64,000 nt of DNA, taken from assembly GCF_017894385.1 (NCBI RefSeq), contig NZ_CP059560.1, forward strand, positions 3,976,501 to 4,040,500, in the 5' to 3' direction. Both the position numbers and the translations under genes were made by a program. The first letter of the stretch is position 1; every line of letters starts with the position of its first letter. The notes beneath the pieces were generated by a model, which saw nothing but the letters and a program-made list of their open reading frames with translations, made no database searches and was not told where the DNA came from. Origin of the DNA: Aromatoleum petrolei (GTDB taxonomy: Bacteria > Pseudomonadota > Gammaproteobacteria > Burkholderiales > Rhodocyclaceae). This document shows, in pieces, positions 58,433 through 64,000 of this stretch.

Positions 58433-59530
58433 TCAGCACGTGGCGCCGGCAACGCGTGCGCGTTGAGCGCTGGCGGCGAGTTCCTGCGGCTCGACTGAAG
58501 GACGGGTCAGCCAGTTGCCGAGGTTGTCCTGCACGATGTCCCGCAGCGCAGTGATCCAGTCGTCACGTTCGTTCAGGCAGTGTATGTAATGGAATTCCTG
58601 CCCGCCGCAGGAAAGGAACGCATGGCGGCATTCCATCGCGATTTCCTCCAGGGTTTCCAGGCAGTCTGCCGGAAAACCCGGGCACATCACGTCCACCCGC
58701 GCCGTGCCTTGGCGCGCTAGGGATTCGAGCGTTGGCTGGGTATAGGGCTTCAGCCATTCTGCCTTGCCGAAGCGCGACTGGAAGGTCAGCTGCCAGCGGC
58801 TATCCGCCAGCCCGAGCTCTCGCGCGAGAAGGCGCGCCGTCACATGGCATTCGCAATGATAGGGGTCGCCGAGATCGAGCGATCGCCGCGGGATGCCATG
58901 GAAGCTCATCACCAGCTTGTCGCTTTCACCGTTCTTCATCCAGTGGTCGCGCACGCTCTGGGCGAGTGCCGCGATATAGCCAGGGTGGTCGTGAAAATTG
59001 CGCACGTAGCGGATCTCGGGCTGGTTGCGCCAGTGTGCAAGGCAATCCGCGACTTCGTCGAGCACGCTCGCAGTCGTGCTTGCGGCATATTGGGGATACA
59101 TCGGCACGATCAGGATGCGATCGCAGCCGTCTGCCTTCATGCGGTTGAGCATCTCGGGCACGGATGGCGAACCGTAGCGCATTGCCCACTCGACCTGCAG
59201 CCCGGTGATGCCCGAGTGGCCGAGGTAGCCCGCAAGCAGCTTCGTCTGACGTTCCGTATGCACCGTCAGCGGTGAGCCTTCGTCCATCCAGATCGTCGCG
59301 TACTTCGCGGCCGACTTCCGCGGGCGCGTGTTCAGGATGATGCCGTTGAGGATCGGCCACCATACCGGCGCCGGTATCTCGACCACTCGCGGGTCGGACA
59401 GGAATTGCTTCAGGTATGGGCGAACGGCTGCGGTCGTAGGGGCCGCGGGTGAGCCCAGATTGACGAGCAAGACGCCGGTGCGTGCAGGTGTGCCATGCGT
59501 CCAGGCGGGTTCGGGCCAGTAACGGGCCAT
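58433..59530 (-). CDS. hemH: Ferrochelatase
   Basis: HemH inserts Fe(II) into protoporphyrin IX, the last step of haem synthesis. The 365-aa protein has [12 protein letters not shown], the catalytic His211 in [16 protein letters not shown], and [11 protein letters not shown] with the second metal-site Glu. The 212 bp downstream (58221-58432) contain no gene I can support. It follows hrcA in the same direction after 30 bp. Confidence 0.96.
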   Translation of the reverse strand: MARYWPEPAWTHGTPARTGVLLVNLGSPAAPTTAAVRPYLKQFLSDPRVVEIPAPVWWPILNGIILNTRPRKSAAKYATIWMDEGSPLTVHTERQTKLLAGYLGHSGITGLQVEWAMRYGSPSVPEMLNRMKADGCDRILIVPMYPQYAASTTASVLDEVADCLAHWRNQPEIRYVRNFHDHPGYIAALAQSVRDHWMKNGESDKLVMSFHGIPRRSLDLGDPYHCECHVTARLLARELGLADSRWQLTFQSRFGKAEWLKPYTQPTLESLARQGTARVDVMCPGFPADCLETLEEIAMECRHAFLSCGGQEFHYIHCLNERDDWITALRDIVQDNLGNWLTRPSVEPQELAASAQRARVAGATC

Positions 59531-59560
59531 GCTGATCCTTGTGTGATTGTTGCGCGCGGC

Positions 59561-60589
59561 TCAGTTCGCGTTCGACAGCGCGTTCGAGAGCAGGCGGGCC
59601 GTGATGTCGACGATGGGTATCACGCGATCATAAGCCATGCGCGTCGGTCCGATCACGCCGACGGACCCGACAATGCGGCCATTGACCTCGTAGCCGGCCG
59701 TTACGACGCTGCAGCCGTCGAGCTGCGACAGCCCCGATTCGTCGCCGATGAAGATCTGAACCCCTTGCGCGCGATTGGACAGATCGAGGAGCTGGATGAG
59801 CCCCGTCTTCTGCTCGAACAGCTTGAACAGCTCTCGCAGCCGTGCCATGTTCGACGACAGGTCCTCGATGTCGAGCAGATTGGTTTCTCCCGACAGCACG
59901 TATCGGGAGCTGTCGTCTTGGACTGCGGCGCTGCCGGTTTCGACCGCCGCGTTCATCAGCTCGCTCATGTCGCTGCGCAGCTGCTTCAGCTCAGCCTGGA
60001 TGCGGGTGCGAATGTCGTCGAATCCCAGTCCCGCGCAATGTTCGGTGAGATAGTTGGCCGCTTCCACCAGTTCCGACGGCGAGTACGAGCGTCGGGTATG
60101 GATGATGCGGTTCTGCACGTCACCTGCCGTCGTGACGATGATGAGAAGGATGCGGTTCTCCGACAGGCTGATGAACTCGATCTGGCGGATCTTGATCAGG
60201 TCGCGACGCGGCGAAATGACGACCCCGGCGAATTGGGTCAGTTCTGATAGCAGGTGCGATGCAGAACTGATCAGGCGTTGAGGCTGGTCGGGCTGCAACT
60301 GTCCTTTCAGTTCGCGCAGTTGCGCCTGCTCCAGGGGCTGCACCGTCAGCAGCGAGTCGACGAAGAAGCGGTACCCGAGTGCCGTCGGAATACGGCCGGC
60401 CGAGGTGTGCGGGCTTGCGATGAAGCCCATCTCTTCGAGGTCGCTCATCACGTTGCGTACCGTGGCGGGCGACAGCTCGAGACCTGAGTATCGCGACAAG
60501 GCGCGCGAGCCCACCGGCTGCCCTTCGACGATGTAGCGTTCGATGAGGGTCTTGAGCAGGATCTGGGAGCGCGGGTCGAGCGATTTCAT
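59561..60589 (-). CDS. hrcA: Heat-inducible transcription repressor HrcA
   Basis: HrcA represses heat-shock genes by binding CIRCE elements and is itself kept active by GroEL. The 342-aa protein has the N-terminal winged helix ([20 protein letters not shown]) and the IclR-like C-terminal domain. No CIRCE element is visible before grpE, dnaK or hrcA here, so its targets (probably groESL) lie outside the window. Confidence 0.96.
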   Translation of the reverse strand: MKSLDPRSQILLKTLIERYIVEGQPVGSRALSRYSGLELSPATVRNVMSDLEEMGFIASPHTSAGRIPTALGYRFFVDSLLTVQPLEQAQLRELKGQLQPDQPQRLISSASHLLSELTQFAGVVISPRRDLIKIRQIEFISLSENRILLIIVTTAGDVQNRIIHTRRSYSPSELVEAANYLTEHCAGLGFDDIRTRIQAELKQLRSDMSELMNAAVETGSAAVQDDSSRYVLSGETNLLDIEDLSSNMARLRELFKLFEQKTGLIQLLDLSNRAQGVQIFIGDESGLSQLDGCSVVTAGYEVNGRIVGSVGVIGPTRMAYDRVIPIVDITARLLSNALSNAN

Positions 60590-60612
60590 GACGGTAAGAG
60601 GTAATTTCCCCG

Positions 60613-60642
60613 ATTCTATGGAAGTGCCGGCGCCTCTGCCAA
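60613..60642 (-). promoter_or_regulatory. Probable sigma-70 promoter of hrcA
   Basis: Reading leftward: TTGGCA (60642-60637), an 18-bp spacer and TAGAAT (60618-60613), about 25 bp before the hrcA ATG. It is vegetative in type, unlike the grpE and dnaK promoters. Confidence 0.65.
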
Positions 60643-60673
60643 GGTTCTCGGTGATTGTGGTTTAATCGGCGGC

Positions 60674-61558
60674 ATGAGCCAGAGCTTCAATACCATTGCC
60701 CTGATCGGCAAATACCAGAGCCCGGATGTCGCTGGCGCGGTCCTCTCGATAGCCAGTTTCCTGCGTGAAAGGGGGGTGGCTGTATGGATCGAGCAGGGTA
60801 CCGCAAGTTCCATCGGGCTCGTCGGCGAATTCGCCACCGTGACCTACGACGAGATTGGCGCACAGGCCGATCTTGCGGTGGTCCTCGGCGGCGACGGCAC
60901 GATGCTGAATACCGCTCGCCGCCTGTCCGAACATGCGGTGCCCCTCGTCGGCATCAACCAGGGCAGGCTGGGCTTTCTGACGGATATTCCGCGCAAGGAA
61001 GCCTTGAACAAGCTCGCCGAGATCCTCGACGGACGCTATGTGGAAGAGACGCGGACCATGCTCGACGCCGAAGTCGTTCGTGGCGGTCAGCGGGTTTTCC
61101 ACACGCTCGCGTTCAATGATGTCGTCGTGAACAAGGGCGATCTCGGCCGAATGATCGAGTTCGATCTGTCGATCGATGGCGAGTACGTGTATACGCAGCG
61201 TTCCGACGGCATGATCATCACCACGCCGACCGGATCCACCGCCTACGCCTTGTCGGCCAACGGCCCAATCCTGCATCCGACGGTCGGCGGCATCGCCCTC
61301 GTGCCGCTGTGTCCGCACGCCCTGACCGCCCGGCCGATCACCCTGCCGGACAGCTGCCGGATCGCGATCGAGTTGCTCTCGCCGCACGACGCCCGTATCC
61401 ATTTCGACGGCCAGACGCGTTTCGATGCGCATGCCGGCGACGTCGTCAGGATTACGCGTTCGCCCAAGGTGGTGCGTTTTCTGCACCCCGAAGGCTACAG
61501 TTACTTCGCCATGCTGCGCGGAAAGCTCCACTGGAGCGCAACGCCGCGACTGCCCTGA
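60674..61558 (+). CDS. nadK: NAD kinase
   Basis: The enzyme phosphorylates NAD to NADP. The 294-aa protein has the GGDGT motif at 72-76 (VVLGGDGTMLNTAR), GRLGFLTDI, and TPTGSTAYALSANGPI. It is divergent from hrcA and followed by recN, the usual betaproteobacterial order. Confidence 0.97.
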   Translation: MSQSFNTIALIGKYQSPDVAGAVLSIASFLRERGVAVWIEQGTASSIGLVGEFATVTYDEIGAQADLAVVLGGDGTMLNTARRLSEHAVPLVGINQGRLGFLTDIPRKEALNKLAEILDGRYVEETRTMLDAEVVRGGQRVFHTLAFNDVVVNKGDLGRMIEFDLSIDGEYVYTQRSDGMIITTPTGSTAYALSANGPILHPTVGGIALVPLCPHALTARPITLPDSCRIAIELLSPHDARIHFDGQTRFDAHAGDVVRITRSPKVVRFLHPEGYSYFAMLRGKLHWSATPRLP

Positions 61559-61594
61559 CCGCATTTCTTCCTTAAGCCTTTTTCAGCGACGCCT

Positions 61595-63259
61595 ATGCTC
61601 CGCCGCCTGACCATCCGTGATTTCGTGATTGTCGATCGCCTCGAACTCGATTTTCTGGCGGGTTTCGGAGCGCTTACGGGCGAGACCGGGGCGGGCAAGT
61701 CCATTTTGCTCGATGCGCTTGGGCTTGCCTTGGGCGGTCGTGCCGACGCGGGCGCGGTGCGTGTCGGCCGCGACAAGGCCGATATCGCCGCCGAATTCGA
61801 TCTTCCCGCGGACGGCAGCCTCTCGGAATGGTTGGCCGAGCTGGACCTGCCCGCCGACGAGGGCACGGCGATCCTGCGGCGCGTTGTGGAGGCGGGGGGG
61901 CGGTCGCGAGCCTGGATCAACGGCGTGCCGGTCACGCAGGCACAGTTGCGCGAGGCGGGGGACCGGCTCGCCGACATCCACGGGCAGCATGCGCATCATG
62001 CGCTGCTCAGAGGCGATGCACAGCGTGCGTTGGTCGATGCGCATGCCGCTGCCGCGCACCTCGCCAGCGAGGTTGCCGATCGCTTTCGCGACTGGCAGCG
62101 GCTGAGCGAATTGCGCCGGGCGGCCGAGCAGGATTCGGTGGCTTCCGAGCGCGAACGTGACCTGCTCGCATGGCAGATCGATGAACTGCGCAACCTCGCG
62201 TTCGATGCCGGTGAGTGGTCCGAGATCAATCAGGAGCACGCGCGCCTGGCTCATGCGGCGGGTCTCATGGAGGGGGCGGACGAGGCCCTTGCCACGCTTG
62301 GCGAAGGCGAGGTCGCCGTCACCTCCCTGTTGCGACACATCTGCGTGCGTGTCGACGCGATGGCCGACATCGATCCGGGGCTTGGGGACGTGCGCGAACT
62401 GCTCTCCGGTGCAGCGATCCAGGCAGACGAGGCCCTGCATGCGCTGCGTCGCTATCGCGACCGCCTGGACCTGGATCCGCAGCGGCTCGCCGAGATTGAG
62501 CGCCGCATCGAGGCCGTGACCGATCTTGCGCGCAAGTATCGGGTCGAGCCTGATGGCCTGCCCGACTTGCTCGACCAGTGGACACGGACGCTCGACGAAC
62601 TGGTCGCGCAGGCGGACCCCGTCCATCTTGCCGAGCAGGAAGCGCAGGCAAGAGCGGCGTACGAACAGGCGGCCACACGCCTTTCGCTTGCGCGTCGCCC
62701 GGCGGCCGAGCGCCTTTCGCGCGAGGTAAGTGAAGCGATGCAGGCGCTAGCGATGGCGGGCGGTCAGTTTGCCGTGGCGCTGGAACCATGTGCGCCGTCC
62801 GCGCATGGCGTCGAGACTGTCGAGTTCCGCGTGGCTGCGAACCCGAGTCAGCCCTTGCGCTCCCTGGCAAAGGTCGCCTCGGGGGGCGAGCTGTCACGCA
62901 TTGGTCTTGCGATCCAGGTCATGACGAGCCGCGATTCCGCGACGCCGACGCTCATCTTCGATGAAGTCGATGTCGGCATCGGCGGCGGTGTGGCCGAAAT
63001 CGTCGGGAAGCTCCTGCACCGGCTGGGCCTGGAGCGACAGGTGCTGTGCGTCACCCATCTTCCCCAGGTCGCCGCATGCGCCGACTGGCAATGGAACATT
63101 GCCAAGTCGAACCGCGGAAACGAGGTCGTGAGTGCCGTAACGCCGCTCGAAGCCGAAGGTCGGATCGAGGAGATTGCGCGAATGCTCGGGGGAGTCAATA
63201 TCACCGACACCACTCGCCGCCATGCCGCGGAAATGCTTGGGCTGAGCGCGGCGCTCTAG
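61595..63259 (+). CDS. recN: DNA repair protein RecN
   Basis: RecN is an SMC-like ATPase for double-strand break repair. The 554-aa protein has Walker A TGETGAGKSILLDAL near residue 25, a central coiled coil (residues about 150-370), the ABC signature LAKVASGGELSRIGLAIQ, and Walker B PTLIFDEVDVGIGG. In the 36-bp gap before it I see no LexA box of the CTG-N10-CAG type. It is convergent with fur. Confidence 0.97.
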   Translation: MLRRLTIRDFVIVDRLELDFLAGFGALTGETGAGKSILLDALGLALGGRADAGAVRVGRDKADIAAEFDLPADGSLSEWLAELDLPADEGTAILRRVVEAGGRSRAWINGVPVTQAQLREAGDRLADIHGQHAHHALLRGDAQRALVDAHAAAAHLASEVADRFRDWQRLSELRRAAEQDSVASERERDLLAWQIDELRNLAFDAGEWSEINQEHARLAHAAGLMEGADEALATLGEGEVAVTSLLRHICVRVDAMADIDPGLGDVRELLSGAAIQADEALHALRRYRDRLDLDPQRLAEIERRIEAVTDLARKYRVEPDGLPDLLDQWTRTLDELVAQADPVHLAEQEAQARAAYEQAATRLSLARRPAAERLSREVSEAMQALAMAGGQFAVALEPCAPSAHGVETVEFRVAANPSQPLRSLAKVASGGELSRIGLAIQVMTSRDSATPTLIFDEVDVGIGGGVAEIVGKLLHRLGLERQVLCVTHLPQVAACADWQWNIAKSNRGNEVVSAVTPLEAEGRIEEIARMLGGVNITDTTRRHAAEMLGLSAAL

Positions 63260-63290
63260 TCGTCGAGGGTGCTTCGGGACGTCCGCGCCC

Positions 63291-63722
63291 TTACAGCTTG
63301 CGATTCGGGCAGTCCTTCCTGAGGCAATCGGCGTACAGGTACAGCGAATGTTCGCGGACTGCGAAACCCCGCTCCTGTGCGATCTGATTCTGCCGGCGCT
63401 CGATCTCCGCGTCGAAAAATTCCTCCACCTTGCCGCACTGCACGCAGACGAGGTGGTCGTGATGGCCGCTCTCCTTCAACTCGAAGACGGCCTTGCCCGA
63501 TTCGAAATAGTGCCGTTCCAGCAGACCCGCCTGTTCGAACTGCGTCAGGACGCGGTAGACGGTGGCAAGTCCGATGTCCATCCCCTCCGCCATAAGCAGA
63601 CGATACACGTCCTCGGCGGTGAGGTGCCTCAGGTCCGACGTCTGGAACAGATCAAGGATCTTCAGGCGTGGGTAGGTGGCCTTGAGACCTATATTTTTTA
63701 GGTTTTGCGAGTTTTCTGACAT
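63291..63722 (-). CDS. fur: Ferric uptake regulator Fur
   Basis: Fur is an iron-dependent repressor. The 143-aa protein has an N-terminal winged helix ([14 protein letters not shown]), the metal motif [17 protein letters not shown] with the first structural-zinc CxxC, and a second Cys pair at the C-terminus ([11 protein letters not shown]). It is divergent from bamE, the standard arrangement. Confidence 0.97.
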   Translation of the reverse strand: MSENSQNLKNIGLKATYPRLKILDLFQTSDLRHLTAEDVYRLLMAEGMDIGLATVYRVLTQFEQAGLLERHYFESGKAVFELKESGHHDHLVCVQCGKVEEFFDAEIERRQNQIAQERGFAVREHSLYLYADCLRKDCPNRKL

Positions 63723-63773
63723 GGTCGCTCTGTTGGCTTGCAGTTCGCGCGGCCGCGTGGCTGCTGGCTACGT

Positions 63774-63801
63774 ATGATATATTTTTTCGCCTTTGTCTGA
63801 A
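63774..63801 (-). promoter_or_regulatory. Candidate fur promoter
   Basis: Reading leftward: TTCAGA (63801-63796), a 16-bp spacer and TATCAT (63779-63774), about 50 bp before the fur ATG in an AT-rich patch. An overlapping Fur box is possible but not clear. Confidence 0.4.
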
Positions 63802-63842
63802 AAAAATACGCCGTTCGGCGCCAACGACCAAGATTTCCACTC

Positions 63843-64000
63843 ATGCGCGTATTGACTCTTCCGACGGTCGTCGCCGTCGCGGCCCTAGTGGCCGGTTGTT
63901 CCTTTACCTCGCTCACAGATCGCTTGAATCCCCATCGCGTCGACGTGCGGCAGGGCAATTACGTCGATCAGGAGATGGTCGCGCGCCTCAAAAAGGGTAT
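63843..64000 (+). CDS. bamE: Outer-membrane assembly lipoprotein BamE (SmpA/OmlA), 5' part
   Basis: The frame from the ATG at 63843 runs off the window end. It has a signal peptide with lipobox VAGC and then DRLNPHRVDVRQGNYVD, the conserved start of SmpA/OmlA proteins, and QEMVARLKKG leading to the family's GMTRxQV motif beyond the edge. BamE belongs to the same complex as BamD encoded at the other end of the window. Confidence 0.93.
   Translation, partial: MRVLTLPTVVAVAALVAGCSFTSLTDRLNPHRVDVRQGNYVDQEMVARLKKG

Noticed and set aside
58255..58452. 65-codon minus-strand frame after hemH
   Set aside because: Overlaps the hemH end, has no initiation signal and no similarity I recognise.

Overview
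The window is about 64 kb of GC-rich chromosome and is almost entirely housekeeping DNA from a betaproteobacterium. Gene content and order (phaC-phaB-phaB-phaR, rho-trxA, fdxA, ilvBN-aroC, leuCDB-asd-fimV-truA-trpFBA-accD-folC-dedD-cvpA-purF-metZ, grpE-dnaK-dnaJ, hrcA/nadK-recN, fur/bamE) suggest a member of the Rhodocyclales close to Azoarcus, Aromatoleum or Thauera. That placement rests on remembered gene order and protein style, not on a search.

Layout. 0.1-7.3 kb: a small membrane protein, a divergent sirtuin, an MltB-type lytic transglycosylase, a bifunctional mannose-1-phosphate guanylyltransferase, bamD, rluD and pgeF. 7.3-12 kb: a polyhydroxyalkanoate block (phaC, two phaB paralogues, phaR). 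12-15.7 kb: rimO, a patatin-like phospholipase and a GlcD-type flavoprotein. 15.8-16.5 kb: a tandemly duplicated tRNA-Ala/Glu/Asp trio. 16.7-22.5 kb: hydroxybutyryl-CoA dehydrogenase, rho, trxA, fdxA, a CBS protein and fadD. 22.5-28 kb: an attenuator leader followed by ilvBN, then aroC, an MFS transporter and an M48 lipoprotein protease. 28-45.7 kb: a long same-strand run of amino-acid, tRNA-modification, fatty-acid, folate and purine genes, many with touching or overlapping stop and start codons. 45.8-50 kb: lpxH, two cyclophilins, an L,D-transpeptidase and a TPR protein. 50.2-64 kb: cysS, the dnaJ/dnaK/grpE chaperone genes, a kinase-cNMP-domain fusion, an EF-hand-like protein, hemH, hrcA, nadK, recN, fur and the start of bamE.

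How the genes work together. Branched-chain amino-acid synthesis (ilvBN, leuCDB) appears to be controlled at its entry by a Val-rich leader peptide and terminator of the ivbL type. The chaperone block carries two near-consensus sigma-32 promoters, one before grpE and one before dnaK. Carbon storage (phaC/phaB/phaR) lies within 13 kb of acyl-CoA activation (fadD) and hydroxyacyl-CoA oxidation (hbd). Envelope genes (bamD, bamE, mltB, lpxH, L,D-transpeptidase, dedD, pgeF, fimV) are scattered throughout.

I saw no insertion sequence, prophage, CRISPR array, toxin-antitoxin pair, defence island or biosynthetic cluster, and no convincing undescribed multi-gene system. The observations most worth a second look are regulatory (the ilvBN leader, the sigma-32 promoters) and a few poorly characterised proteins (the kinase-cNMP fusion, the EF-hand-like protein, the divergent sirtuin, a CbiQ-like membrane protein).
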